Position numbers and translations under genes: made by a program. The notes beneath the pieces were generated by a model. That model searched no databases. It saw only the letters and a list, made by a program, of their open reading frames with translations, and was not told the origin of the DNA. From an uncultured Pelagibacteraceae bacterium (GTDB taxonomy: Bacteria > Pseudomonadota > Alphaproteobacteria > Pelagibacterales > Pelagibacteraceae), in NCBI GenBank assembly GCA_902604245.1, contig CACKXQ010000006.1, forward strand, positions 1-64,000: a DNA stretch of 64,000 nucleotides, given 5' to 3'. Below, piece after piece: positions 24,492 through 33,836 of this stretch (the first letter of the stretch is position 1; every line of letters begins with the position of its first letter).

Positions 24492-25786
24492 ATCATTTGC
24501 TCAGGCATCCATAGTGCTATTTGAGGAAACAAGACAATTAAGATTACCGCAAATATCATCAACAAGAATAACGGAAATGCACTCTTGGCGATGTAGCCCA
24601 TATCTTTGTTAGCCATACCTTGCAAAACAAATAAATTAAATCCAACTGGAGGGGTAATTTGAGCCATTTCAACAACTATAACTAAAAATATACCAAACCA
24701 AATCATATCAAAACCAGCCTGCCTTATCATAGGTTCAATAATAGCCATTGTAAGTACAACTGCTGATATTCCATCAAGAAACATCCCTAAAATTATATAA
24801 AAAATCATTAATACGAAAATTAAAACATATGGTGATAATTCCATATTTTGTATCCAAATTGCTAGATTTCTAGGAAGACCAGTAAATCCCATGGCAAGTG
24901 ATAAAAATGTTGCTCCAGCTAGTATGAATGCAATCATGCACGAGGTTTTTGTTGCACCAAGTAAAGATTCTTTAAAGGTTTTTAAGTTCAAACTTTTTTG
25001 AAAATAAGAAAGTATTAAAGCTCCCACAACACCCAGAGATGCCGCTTCAGTTGCTGTTGCAATTCCAGTATAAATAGAGCCAATTACACCAAGGATTAAT
25101 AAAATTACAGGTATTAATTGTTTTGATTTACTTAATTTATTTAAAAATGAGTAATTTTCTTCAGTTAACGGCATTTTATTTTTATTTAACAAAGACCAAA
25201 TGATTACATAGCCCATAAAAATCAGAGCAATCATTATTCCAGGAATTATTCCAGCTATAAATAGTTTAGCAATAGACTCTTGAACAGTTACTCCATAAAT
25301 AATTAGAATAATTGAAGGAGGGATTAGTAATCCTAAAGTTCCAGAGCCCGCAAGACTTCCAAGTAAAATTTTTTCAGGATATTTTCTTTTTCTCAACTCT
25401 GGAATTGACATTTTTCCAACCGTAGCGACTGTTGCAGCTGAGGATCCAGATATAGCTGCAAACAATGCACATCCAACAACATTGACATGTATTAAACCTC
25501 CAGGAAGTTTCTGTAACCAAGGAGCCAGTCCCTCAAACAAATTTTCAGATAATTTAGTCCTAAATAAAATTTCTCCCATCCATACAAAAAGAGGCAAAGC
25601 AGTCAGAGTCCATGATGATGATGCACCCCAAATTGTTGTGGCCATCGCATCTCCAACTGGTCGAGAAGTAAATAAAATCATTCCAATAGAAGAAACACCA
25701 ATCATGCTTATTGCTACCCATATTCCAGAGCCTAAAAAAAGTAGTAAAACTGTAATAAAAAAAATAGCTAATAAAATTTCAATCAT
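24476..25786 (-). CDS. dctM: TRAP transporter large permease, DctM family
   Basis: A 436-residue protein with about twelve membrane helices. Landmarks include WVAISMIGVSSIGMILF, SGSSAATVATVGKM, RKYPEKILLGSLAGSGTLGLLIPPSIILIIYG and a C-terminal EMAQITPPVGFNLFVLQG. It is the substrate-translocating subunit of a tripartite ATP-independent periplasmic transporter driven by a sodium or proton gradient. It overlaps dctQ by 8 bases. Substrates of TRAP systems are mostly carboxylates, sometimes including 5-oxoproline. Confidence 0.92.
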   Translation of the reverse strand: MIEILLAIFFITVLLLFLGSGIWVAISMIGVSSIGMILFTSRPVGDAMATTIWGASSSWTLTALPLFVWMGEILFRTKLSENLFEGLAPWLQKLPGGLIHVNVVGCALFAAISGSSAATVATVGKMSIPELRKRKYPEKILLGSLAGSGTLGLLIPPSIILIIYGVTVQESIAKLFIAGIIPGIMIALIFMGYVIIWSLLNKNKMPLTEENYSFLNKLSKSKQLIPVILLILGVIGSIYTGIATATEAASLGVVGALILSYFQKSLNLKTFKESLLGATKTSCMIAFILAGATFLSLAMGFTGLPRNLAIWIQNMELSPYVLIFVLMIFYIILGMFLDGISAVVLTMAIIEPMIRQAGFDMIWFGIFLVIVVEMAQITPPVGFNLFVLQGMANKDMGYIAKSAFPLFLLMIFAVILIVLFPQIALWMPEQMIQNIN

Positions 25787-26264
25787 TATTATAAATTTTT
25801 AAGATTAGTAGATGAAAGGCACATATAAAAAAAAGTGTTGCTCCAATAGCGACGCTACATTGAGGTATCCATATTAAAATTTCATCAGCACCTTCACTTC
25901 TTTCCTCAAATTCGTATGAGATTTTTAACATTTTGATAAAATAATATGACATATAACCTGCAAATATTGTTGTGACGACTAAGCTCCAAACTTCTAAAAA
26001 TTTTTTTTTAAAACCTGTAGACTTTTCTAAAAATAATGTGATTCTTATATGACCCCCATTTACGAATGTATATGAAAGAGCAAAAAAAGATGAGGCAGCC
26101 ATACAATACCCTGAGTATTCAGCTAACCCCCTTATATAAAAACCGAAAATTCTAGATGCAATTCCGGTTAATATAAAAACTGCAATAAGAATTAAAAAAA
26201 CTGCAGCTATATATCCTGAATAATTATAAATATTATTTAATGATTTATTTAATTTCTGTAACAT
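25779..26264 (-). CDS. dctQ: TRAP transporter small permease, DctQ family
   Basis: A 161-residue protein with four membrane helices. The pattern SRIFGFYIRGLAEYSGYCMAASSFFALSYTFVNGGHIRITLFLEK is the usual DctQ core. It partners with DctM. It is separated from dctP upstream by only the hairpin at 26265-26296, so its expression should depend on readthrough of that terminator. Confidence 0.9.
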   Translation of the reverse strand: MLQKLNKSLNNIYNYSGYIAAVFLILIAVFILTGIASRIFGFYIRGLAEYSGYCMAASSFFALSYTFVNGGHIRITLFLEKSTGFKKKFLEVWSLVVTTIFAGYMSYYFIKMLKISYEFEERSEGADEILIWIPQCSVAIGATLFFICAFHLLILKIYNND

Positions 26265-26296
26265 AAAAAAGGCTGTTTTTTTAAACAGCCTTTTTT
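26265..26296 (-). terminator. Intrinsic terminator/attenuator between dctP and dctQM
   Basis: Arms 26265-26278 and 26283-26296 pair over 14 bases (GGCTGTTT core with flanking A and T runs) around a TTTT loop, followed on the minus strand by T. It sits immediately upstream of the dctQ start codon, after dctP in the direction of transcription. This would let cells make much more binding protein than permease from one promoter. Confidence 0.8.
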
Positions 26297-26308
26297 ATTA
26301 TATTTTTT

Positions 26309-27280
26309 TTATTTGTATGCGGCAAGTACGCTAGCACCTGTTTTGCCAGCTTTTTTCTTCCATTCTTTTGCCATTTTTTTTCCAACTTTTTGGAAATGTT
26401 TTTCTAAATCAGCATTTACTTTGCCTACTACCATTCCTGCAGCGGCTAGAGCTTTTTTATCTTCTATATTTCCAACTCTAGAAAGCATCCAACCTTTTTC
26501 TTCTGCAGCAGCAGCTTCTCTTTTAATTAGCATTTGAGTATCAGCATCTAGTTTATTCCAAGATCCTCTATGTGCAACAACCATATTTTTTGGGAACCAA
26601 GCAGCGATGTCATAGAAATATTTAACACCGTTCTCCCATATTTTGCTATTTTTACCAGTTGTTGGCGAAGTAATCATACTTTCAACTGCTCCAGTTGAAA
26701 ATGCTTGACTGATTTCAGCCGCCTCAATTTTAGTTGGAGCCATACCTGTAAGCTCTGCAATTCTAATTGTTGCAGAATTATAAGCTCTAAATTTTAAACC
26801 TTCTAGATCTGAAACACTATTGATTTCATTTTTGCTATATAGTCCTTGTGCAGGCCATGGCACAGCATATAAAAATACTAATCCTTTTTGGTTTAAACTT
26901 TCAATGATTGCTGGCTTTGAAGCTTGATAAAGTTTCATAGCATCGTCATATGAAGTTGCTAAAAAAGGTTGTGAGTCAATTTCAAGAATAGGGTCAACTT
27001 TTCCTAATGCAGACATAAATCTTTCACCCATCTGTGCTTGACCAGTTCTTACCGCTCTAAAGATTTCTCCACCTTTAAATAATGATCCACCAGGATGTGT
27101 AACTATTGTAAGTTTTCCTCCACTTTTCTCTGAAACATTTTTAGCAAATTCTGCTGCATTTGCTGAGTGAAAGTTGCTCGCACCATAAGCTAAAGCCATA
27201 TCCCACTTTTCAGAAGCATTTACATTTGCTATTAACAAGACAGAAAATAAAATAGAAAACAAAGTTTTTAAAATTTTCAT
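26309..27280 (-). CDS. dctP: TRAP transporter periplasmic binding protein, DctP family
   Basis: A 323-residue protein with a signal peptide ending near NVNA/SE (about residue 22). The arginine in LKFRAYNSATIRI is the conserved carboxylate-binding residue of DctP proteins, and GAVESMITSPTTG and WFPKNMVVAHRGSWNKL are typical further on. It captures the substrate and delivers it to DctQM. An AAGGAGGA Shine-Dalgarno sequence, unusually strong for this genome, lies four bases before the ATG, which suggests very high translation. Pyroglutamate is one candidate ligand, given the nearby pxpABC genes; taurine- or sugar-acid-type ligands cannot be excluded. Confidence 0.92.
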   Translation of the reverse strand: MKILKTLFSILFSVLLIANVNASEKWDMALAYGASNFHSANAAEFAKNVSEKSGGKLTIVTHPGGSLFKGGEIFRAVRTGQAQMGERFMSALGKVDPILEIDSQPFLATSYDDAMKLYQASKPAIIESLNQKGLVFLYAVPWPAQGLYSKNEINSVSDLEGLKFRAYNSATIRIAELTGMAPTKIEAAEISQAFSTGAVESMITSPTTGKNSKIWENGVKYFYDIAAWFPKNMVVAHRGSWNKLDADTQMLIKREAAAAEEKGWMLSRVGNIEDKKALAAAGMVVGKVNADLEKHFQKVGKKMAKEWKKKAGKTGASVLAAYK

Positions 27281-27394
27281 TAATCCTCCTTAATTTTTAA
27301 AAAATACATCTCATTATGTATTATTTATTAAATCAATAAAAATTTTCCCATGTTTTATTGAAAAATTTGAATTTGTTACTATTATATTGTTATC

Positions 27395-28009
27395 TTGATC
27401 GAAGAAGCCCTTATTTTACTGCAAATTATCTTTATAGATATTATATTGGCAGCTGATAACGCCATAATAATTGGTTTAATTGCAGCTAATTTTGTCCCAA
27501 AGAATAGAAAAAAAATCATATTTTGGGGAGTGGTCGGAGCTTTAATTTTTAAAGTTTTATTCGCAGTATTTGCGACCTATTTATTCAAATTTTACTTCAT
27601 AAAAATTCTTGGAGGTTTGCTTCTAATTTGGATAGTAAATGATCTTAGAAAAGATCTTTTACAAGCTCAGAGACAAATTAAATCACCAACAAAAAAATCC
27701 TTAGAACCTTCATTTGCAAAGGGTATGTATAAAGTGCTTTTCGCAGATATAACAATTAGTTTTGATAATGTTATAGGTGTTGTTGGTGCTTCTAAGGGAA
27801 ACTTTGGGTTTATGATTTTTGGTTTAATTTTATCTGTAGTCCTCACAGGTGCTATGGCCACTTATTTAGCAAATTATATTCAGAAACATTTATGGGTCGT
27901 CTATATTGGAATAGCAGTTATTCTTATACTTGCAATACAGCTTATTATTGGTGGACTTGTTGACTTAGAAATTCTAAAAATTAATGAGGAATTTAAAAAG
28001 TATTTTTAG
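27395..28009 (+). CDS. TerC/YjbE-family integral membrane protein
   Basis: A 204-residue protein with about seven membrane helices and the family signatures IDIILAADNAIIIGLIAANF near the N-terminus and ADITISFDNVIGVVGASKG near the middle, with charged residues inside helices that may bind metal ions. TerC relatives export manganese or take part in metal loading of exported proteins. The only nearby start is TTG at 27395; no ATG precedes it in frame, and no ribosome-binding site is visible. Its last bases overlap panB tail to tail by 4. Confidence 0.8.
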   Translation: MIEEALILLQIIFIDIILAADNAIIIGLIAANFVPKNRKKIIFWGVVGALIFKVLFAVFATYLFKFYFIKILGGLLLIWIVNDLRKDLLQAQRQIKSPTKKSLEPSFAKGMYKVLFADITISFDNVIGVVGASKGNFGFMIFGLILSVVLTGAMATYLANYIQKHLWVVYIGIAVILILAIQLIIGGLVDLEILKINEEFKKYF

Positions 28010-28785
28010 TAAGAATGCTTTAATGATGGATATGAACCTCTTTTCACATCTGACCCAAATTTTTTAACTGCATTTCTTACATTGCTTTTCAAATTAGTAT
28101 ATTTTTTTATAAATTTAATTTTCGTATCTGTTAAACCTAATAAATCATCTGTAACTAAAATCTGACCATCACAAAACTTTGATGATCCAATTCCTATTGT
28201 TGGAATTTTAATTGACTCTGTAATTTCTTTTGAAACTTTTTTTTCAATACATTCTAAAACAATTGCAAATACTCCAGCATCTTCCAAGGATTTAGAGTCT
28301 TTTAACAAATTTTTTATTTCTAGATCTGTTTTTCCTTTGTATCTAAATTTACCTCTTACGGTTTGTGGTGTTATACCTATATGCCCCATTACAGGAATTT
28401 TAAATTTAATTAAATATTTTACAATTTCTATAATTTTTCTGCCTCCTTCTAATTTTATTCCATCACATTTTGTTTCTTTCATTACTTTTTTACAATTTTT
28501 AAGTGCTTGAGATTTATTTTTGTATGTATTGTAAGGCATGTCTACAATCATTAAACTTTTTTTAACTCCTTTTCTCACACTCTTGGAGTGCTCAATCATC
28601 ATTGATAAATTTACTTTTCTTGTAGTTTCAAAATTATATAAAACAGAACCCAATGAATCACCCACAAGTATTAAATCTGCGTAGTTATCAATCTCTTCTG
28701 CTATATTTTTTGAATAAGCAGTTAAACAAACAATTTTTGACTTATTTTTTTTTTTTTGAACAAGCCTACTTATTTTTGTAAGCAT
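28006..28785 (-). CDS. panB: 3-methyl-2-oxobutanoate hydroxymethyltransferase
   Basis: First committed step of pantothenate synthesis, moving a hydroxymethyl group from methylene-tetrahydrofolate to ketoisovalerate. The 259-residue product has VCLTAYSKNIAEEID, ADLILVGDSLGSVLYNFETT, DMPYNTY, IKLEGG, GHIGITPQTV and ECIEKKVSKEIT, the normal PanB set. GDS and EGG carry the metal and substrate contacts. Lysine content is raised, as usual in AT-rich genomes. No panC or panE is seen in this window. Confidence 0.92.
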   Translation of the reverse strand: MLTKISRLVQKKKNKSKIVCLTAYSKNIAEEIDNYADLILVGDSLGSVLYNFETTRKVNLSMMIEHSKSVRKGVKKSLMIVDMPYNTYKNKSQALKNCKKVMKETKCDGIKLEGGRKIIEIVKYLIKFKIPVMGHIGITPQTVRGKFRYKGKTDLEIKNLLKDSKSLEDAGVFAIVLECIEKKVSKEITESIKIPTIGIGSSKFCDGQILVTDDLLGLTDTKIKFIKKYTNLKSNVRNAVKKFGSDVKRGSYPSLKHSY

Positions 28786-28795
28786 AAATACCTAC

Positions 28796-29215
28796 CTACC
28801 AAGTACCAGTATTTTCCATAGATTTCCAAGGTTCTATGGGTTCTAAGTTTCCATCTTGAAGAATTTCAACTGATATTTTATCTGGAGATCTAACAAAAGC
28901 CATGTGACCATCTCTAGGAGGCCTGTTTATTGTGTAACCCATATCTTTTAATCTCTGACAAGTCTCATAAATATTATCAACTCTGTAAGCTAAATGTCCA
29001 AAATTTCTAGATCCTTCACCTAAATTGTCTCCATCCCAGTTATAAGTTAATTCAATTTCTGCATTTTCATCATTTGGAGCTGCAAGAAAAACTAGTGTGT
29101 ATCTTCCTTTTTCATTTTCCATTCTTTTTGTTTCTTTTAATCCTAAGCCATCACAAAAAAATTTAAGTGAATCTTCAATATTTGAAACTCTGATCATTGT
29201 ATGTAAATATTTCAT
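28796..29215 (-). CDS. gloA: Lactoylglutathione lyase (glyoxalase I)
   Basis: A 139-residue VOC protein that turns the methylglyoxal-glutathione adduct into S-lactoylglutathione. Metal ligands are the histidine in LHTMIRV (residue 5), the glutamate in AEIELTYNW, the histidine in FGHLAYRV and the glutamate in SVEILQDG. Length and order fit bacterial glyoxalase I of the nickel-activated type. It stands ten bases upstream of panB and 22 after guaA on the same strand. Confidence 0.92.
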   Translation of the reverse strand: MKYLHTMIRVSNIEDSLKFFCDGLGLKETKRMENEKGRYTLVFLAAPNDENAEIELTYNWDGDNLGEGSRNFGHLAYRVDNIYETCQRLKDMGYTINRPPRDGHMAFVRSPDKISVEILQDGNLEPIEPWKSMENTGTW

Positions 29216-29237
29216 ATGATTTACTTATATAGTCTTA

Positions 29238-30800
29238 TTACTCCAATTCAATAGTGCTTGGTGGCTTTGAAGTAATATCATAAACAACTCTATTAATACC
29301 TCTAATATTATTTACAATTTGATTAGATATTGACTGCATGAAGGATTTTTTAAATTGAAAGAAATCTGCTGTCATACCATCTTCTGAGGTTATTGCTCTT
29401 AAAAGACAAAGATACTCATAAGTTCTATTGTCCCCCATTACACCGACAGTCTTAACAGGAAGTAAGGCTGCGTAAGCCTGCCAAATCTTATGATATAAAT
29501 TATTGTCTTTTAAAGATTTGATAAAGTAATTATCTGCCTCTTTTAAAATTTTTATTTTTTCTTTAGTGATTATGCCAGGCATTCTAATTGCAAGACCTGG
29601 GCCAGGAAATGGGTGTCTAGATATTATTTCATTACTTAATCCAAGTTCTAATCCTAGTTTTCTAACTTCATCTTTAAAAAGATATTTAAGTGGTTCTACT
29701 AATTTAAGTTTCATTTTTTTTGGCAAACCTCCCACATTATGATGAGATTTTATTTTTGATGTTTGGCTTCCAGTTACAGACTTACTTTCAATTAGATCAG
29801 GGTACAAAGTTCCTTGGGCTAAGAATTTTACATTTTTAATTTTATTTGAATATTTTTCAAAAATTTTAATAAAAAGATTTCCTATTATTTTTCTTTTTTT
29901 TTCTGGATCAGAAATATTTTTTAATTTAGATAAAAATAAATTTTCCGCATTTACATAGATTAGATTAATTTTAAATCTCTTCTTAAATGTGTTTACAACT
30001 TGCTTTTCTTCATCTTTCCTAAGTAAACCAGTATTAACAAATATACATGTTAATTTTTTCCCTATGGCATTTGACAGTAATTTAGCAACTACACTGCTAT
30101 CAACGCCTCCAGATAGTGCACAAATAACCTTTGAATTTCCCACGCTATTTCTTACTTCATTTATTAATTTTTTTTTCTGATCTCTTGAAGACCAATTTTT
30201 AGTTAATTTACATATAGAAAATATAAAATTTTTAAGTATTAACTTTCCTTTGATAGTATGGCTTACTTCTGGGTGAAATTGAATACCAAACATTTTTTTT
30301 TCTACATTTTCAATAATACACATCTTAGAATTTATACTTTGTGCAATTATTTTAAAATTTTTTGGTAATTTTGTTACTTGATCTGCATGGCTCATCCACA
30401 CATTATTTTTTCCTTTAGAAAAAAAATCTTTAGTTAACTTGCTTTTTCTAATTTCTTTTACTTCAGCAAGCCCAAATTCTCTATGTTTAGAGCTTCTTAC
30501 ACTTCCTCCCATTGCTTTTGAAATAATTTGATGACCAAAACATATGCCTAGTACAGGCACTCCTAGTTTAAGAATTTTATTATTAAATTTTACTTTTTTA
30601 CTCTCATAGACATTTAAAGGACCACCAGATAAAACTATTCCTTTAATATTTTTTTCAAACTTTGTGAGTTTTTCTATTTTTTTGTGACTTACTATCTCAC
30701 AATAAATACCCAGTTCTCTGATTTTTCTTGCAATTAACTGTGTAAATTGGGAACCAAAGTCTACAATTAGTATTTTATTGAGAGTGTCCTCAAGACGCAT
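29238..30800 (-). CDS. guaA: GMP synthase (glutamine-hydrolysing)
   Basis: Two domains: an N-terminal class I glutamine amidotransferase with [18 protein letters not shown] and the catalytic cysteine in GICFGHQ, plus QFHPEVSHT, and a C-terminal ATP pyrophosphatase with the PP-loop [15 protein letters not shown] and [14 protein letters not shown]. It converts XMP to GMP. I place the start at ATG 30800; a TTG at 30812 is possible but less likely. Both overlap the end of the upstream TPR gene. guaB is two genes upstream, so both steps from IMP to GMP are coexpressed. Confidence 0.95.
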   Translation of the reverse strand: MRLEDTLNKILIVDFGSQFTQLIARKIRELGIYCEIVSHKKIEKLTKFEKNIKGIVLSGGPLNVYESKKVKFNNKILKLGVPVLGICFGHQIISKAMGGSVRSSKHREFGLAEVKEIRKSKLTKDFFSKGKNNVWMSHADQVTKLPKNFKIIAQSINSKMCIIENVEKKMFGIQFHPEVSHTIKGKLILKNFIFSICKLTKNWSSRDQKKKLINEVRNSVGNSKVICALSGGVDSSVVAKLLSNAIGKKLTCIFVNTGLLRKDEEKQVVNTFKKRFKINLIYVNAENLFLSKLKNISDPEKKRKIIGNLFIKIFEKYSNKIKNVKFLAQGTLYPDLIESKSVTGSQTSKIKSHHNVGGLPKKMKLKLVEPLKYLFKDEVRKLGLELGLSNEIISRHPFPGPGLAIRMPGIITKEKIKILKEADNYFIKSLKDNNLYHKIWQAYAALLPVKTVGVMGDNRTYEYLCLLRAITSEDGMTADFFQFKKSFMQSISNQIVNNIRGINRVVYDITSKPPSTIELE

Positions 30801-31218
30801 CTTTTCTTTCAAAATCTTTTAAACGACTTTCAATTGAACCAATTTTTTCACACATATCTACACAAATTTTCTTAAAATCTTTACTCAATTCGTCTGCTTT
30901 TGAAAAATTTGATCTTTCTAATTCCATATCAATTAAAAGGAACATTGCCTCTTCATTCTTAGGGTCTAAAAGTAAAGTAGTTTTTATATTCTTTTCTTCT
31001 TGTCTTTTATCTTCTTCAATTTTAAAAATTTTAGCTAAATAGAGGTAGGATGCTGAGTCTTTTGGGTTATAGACTATATTTCTATGAAATAAAAACTTTG
31101 AATCTTCATATTTTTCCTTGTCAAATAAATCCTTGGCTTCCTTAAAAAAATTATTTTCATTCGCCTTAGCAAAAAGGCTAAATGAAATAAATGTAAAAAT
31201 TAAAATTAAGTATTTCAT
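30790..31218 (-). CDS. Exported TPR-like protein
   Basis: A 142-residue protein with a signal peptide ([19 protein letters not shown]) and helical repeats resembling TPRs ([41 protein letters not shown]). Two cysteines lie near the end ([10 protein letters not shown]). Function not known. It sits between guaB (2-base gap) and guaA (overlap of 11 bases) in one operon, which is an odd place for a periplasmic protein and may only reflect genome compaction. Confidence 0.7.
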   Translation of the reverse strand: MKYLILIFTFISFSLFAKANENNFFKEAKDLFDKEKYEDSKFLFHRNIVYNPKDSASYLYLAKIFKIEEDKRQEEKNIKTTLLLDPKNEEAMFLLIDMELERSNFSKADELSKDFKKICVDMCEKIGSIESRLKDFERKDAS

Positions 31219-31220
31219 AG

Positions 31221-32285
31221 TTATTTTTTAACAACATCTATATTATGTACCATACTTTCATAAAAACCTGCTTTAGTAATTTTAACAAATTTTGGTTTTT
31301 TTCTCAGATCAATTACATTCTTTGCTCCCATGTAACCCATTGAAGATTTCAAACCTCCAACTAAGTTGTATATTATTTTATCGACTTTACCTTTGTATTT
31401 AATGTATCCCTCTACACCTTCCGCTACATATTTTGATGAATCTTTTTGTTTCGTTTGAAAATATCTGTCTGCTGAACCTTTATTCATTGCTCCAATAGAT
31501 CCCATACCTCTGAAATATTTATATAATTTACCATTTTTCTTTATTTTTTTTCCAGGAGCTTCATCTGTACCTGCAAATAATGAACCTATCATAACTGCAT
31601 CTGCTCCAGCAGCTAATGCTTTAGCAATATCACCAGAAAATTTAATTCCACCGTCAGCAATTAAACTTGTTTTACTTTTCCCAATACCTTTTTTAACATT
31701 TAAAATTGCACTTAATTGTGGAACTCCTATCCCTGCTACAAGTCTTGTTGTACAAATAGATCCTGGGCCTATTCCTACTTTTATAATGTCAACACCTAAT
31801 CCAACCAAAAATTTTGCAGCCTCTGCCGTAGCTATATTTCCAGCACAAATTGCAGTTTTCTTTGGACGTATTTTTTTTATTTTTTTGATTATATCTCCTA
31901 CTTTTTTGGTGTGTCCGTGTGCTGTATCAATTACTATTATGTCTAAGTTTTCTTTTAATAATTTTTCAGCCCTCTTTAATTCTTTTTCATTTGCACCAAC
32001 TGCTGCACCTACTAATATTTTTTTTGATTTTACTGTTCTAATTTCTTTTATTTGTTCTTCAATATTTAAGTTTCTATGAATTATTCCTAATCCCCCAGCT
32101 CTCCCCATAGCAATCCCCATTGATGATTCAGTAACAGTATCCATTGCAGATGACAAAAGTGGAATTTTTAACTTTAGATTTTCTGTTAAATTTATGGAGG
32201 TATTTACTTCACTAGGTAGAATTGCTGAGTAGTTTGGTGCTAATGTAACATCATCAAATGTTAAAGCCTCTTTAATAGTTTCCAT
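31221..32285 (-). CDS. guaB: IMP dehydrogenase lacking the CBS domains
   Basis: Oxidises IMP to XMP with NAD. The barrel is complete: LTFDDVTLAPNYS, PLLSSAMDTVTE, the catalytic cysteine C178 in GIGPGSICTTR, DGGIKFSGDIAKALAAGADAVMIGSLFAG, and FRGMGSIGAM before the flap. The protein is 354 residues rather than the usual 480-490. The missing part is exactly the paired CBS regulatory domain, normally inserted after EEQIKEIRTVK (about residue 86), where the chain goes directly into KKILVGAAVG. The enzyme should be active but not subject to nucleotide control through that domain. Confidence 0.93.
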   Translation of the reverse strand: METIKEALTFDDVTLAPNYSAILPSEVNTSINLTENLKLKIPLLSSAMDTVTESSMGIAMGRAGGLGIIHRNLNIEEQIKEIRTVKSKKILVGAAVGANEKELKRAEKLLKENLDIIVIDTAHGHTKKVGDIIKKIKKIRPKKTAICAGNIATAEAAKFLVGLGVDIIKVGIGPGSICTTRLVAGIGVPQLSAILNVKKGIGKSKTSLIADGGIKFSGDIAKALAAGADAVMIGSLFAGTDEAPGKKIKKNGKLYKYFRGMGSIGAMNKGSADRYFQTKQKDSSKYVAEGVEGYIKYKGKVDKIIYNLVGGLKSSMGYMGAKNVIDLRKKPKFVKITKAGFYESMVHNIDVVKK

Positions 32286-32324
32286 GTCCTTATATAAATG
32301 ATTCTTGAAAAAATAAAAGGATAA

Positions 32325-32936
32325 CTATCTCAAATTTCTACAAATAATAAAATTTTCTTTAGAGTCTTTTCTGCTTGAAGGTGGCTTGAAGATATCTACA
32401 TCTTTAAAAGATTTTTTTCCTAATGCGACAATCTCGTTAAAAGATGATCCCATAAAAAGTTTAGAAATAAAATTTCCTTTTTTATTAAGTAATTCAATAG
32501 CAAAATTCATTGCTTCTATACATAATTCTCCTGTAACTAGGGAATCTACACTTTTATTGCCTGTGGTATTAACTGCCATATCAGAGACTATAAGATCTAC
32601 TTTCTTACCAAAATAACTTTTGATATTTTTTTTTTGCTGCTCTTCAGTAAAGTCCCCTTTGATATGTACTAAATTCTTAATTGGCTCAATATCTTTTAAA
32701 TCAATTGAAATTATTTTAGAATTACTGAAATTTCTCGATATGTACTGAGACCAGCTTCCGGGGGCTGCGCCAAGATCTATAACTAAAATATTATTTTTGA
32801 TTATTTTAAATTTATCGTTTATCTCTTGCAATTTATATACTGCTCTTGACCTATAACCCTCTAATTTTGATTTTTTTACGTAAATATCTCTTTTTTGCTT
32901 AATGATCCAATTCTTAGAAAATTTATTCTTTTTCAA
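32325..32936 (-). CDS. rlmE: 23S rRNA 2'-O-methyltransferase RlmE
   Basis: A 203-residue FtsJ-family enzyme that methylates a uridine in the 23S rRNA A-loop. SRAVYKLQEINDKF holds the first catalytic lysine, VIDLGAAPGSWSQYIS is the SAM motif, LIVSDMAVNTTG the catalytic aspartate, and GNFISKLFMGSS the second lysine. Length matches family. It lies between the glycosyltransferase (no gap) and guaB on the same strand. Confidence 0.93.
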   Translation of the reverse strand: MKKNKFSKNWIIKQKRDIYVKKSKLEGYRSRAVYKLQEINDKFKIIKNNILVIDLGAAPGSWSQYISRNFSNSKIISIDLKDIEPIKNLVHIKGDFTEEQQKKNIKSYFGKKVDLIVSDMAVNTTGNKSVDSLVTGELCIEAMNFAIELLNKKGNFISKLFMGSSFNEIVALGKKSFKDVDIFKPPSSRKDSKENFIICRNLR

Positions 32937-33836
32937 CTAATTCTCAAATCTTAAAGATTTTTCAATTATATCTCCATCCAATGTTTTAATTTTGGATATA
33001 TAATTTTTATTATTTCTAATATTATCATTATTTTTTCCTGCTAAATGAATAATTCCTATAACATGATTTGGTAAATAAGGTTCTACAAAAGTATTTTGTT
33101 TTTTGTCAAATTTAATTGCTTCAATTAGAGTCCAGTTACAATAAGCAGGTAGAATCTCTACGTCTAAATTATCTGAATATATTGTAATATTCATTGCTAT
33201 TTGCTCTGAACCCCAAATTTTTCCAGAGGACAATGCTTTTTTTAAATTTTTTTGCCATATTTCCCAATGAGGAGCACTTTCTTCCAAACAAAACAATCCA
33301 ATATTCAAATGGGGTTTAAGTGCCACTTCTCTTGAAACCTTTTCTGAAAATCCAGATGATTTAGCATGTTTGTAATTTTGTGATTTTATTCTTGCAAAAC
33401 TTCCAAATACCCATTCTGCTCTTAAAACTCTTCCATAGGATCTATCTGCTGATGTTGCTATTGATAATTTATTATTCTCACATCCTTTAAAATAAAGATC
33501 AATTGCATACCAAGAGTTTACCCATGCATCAGCATCTATCCATAAGTATTTTTTATATCCTGGAAAATAATTTGGTAAGAATGCTCTAGATACCTGACTT
33601 TTCAACCACTCTCTTCCTTTTATCTTAAAATTTGGAACTTCTATATCCCACTCAGCCTTTTTGATTTGAAATACTTTTTTTTCTAATATTTTAATTTGTT
33701 CATCAGTTAATCCTGCATCCATGATGCAAATATCTAATGTTTTGCTTTGTTCAAATCTGTTAATTGAGTCAATTAATTCGTTAAGAAGATTGAAATAATT
33801 TGAATCTGCTAATGAGATTATTGTATTTTCCTTCAT
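32937..33836 (-). CDS. Glycosyltransferase, GT8-like
   Basis: A 299-residue protein with a GT-A type fold. LWIDADAWVNSW contains a DxD-like motif for metal and nucleotide-sugar binding (about residues 102-113), and HLNIGLFCLEE and IWGSEQIAMNI follow as in GT8-like enzymes. Acceptor and sugar are unknown. It is packed with no gap between rlmE and pssA, so the phospholipid genes upstream could give context (a glycolipid) but this is speculative. Confidence 0.65.
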   Translation of the reverse strand: MKENTIISLADSNYFNLLNELIDSINRFEQSKTLDICIMDAGLTDEQIKILEKKVFQIKKAEWDIEVPNFKIKGREWLKSQVSRAFLPNYFPGYKKYLWIDADAWVNSWYAIDLYFKGCENNKLSIATSADRSYGRVLRAEWVFGSFARIKSQNYKHAKSSGFSEKVSREVALKPHLNIGLFCLEESAPHWEIWQKNLKKALSSGKIWGSEQIAMNITIYSDNLDVEILPAYCNWTLIEAIKFDKKQNTFVEPYLPNHVIGIIHLAGKNNDNIRNNKNYISKIKTLDGDIIEKSLRFEN

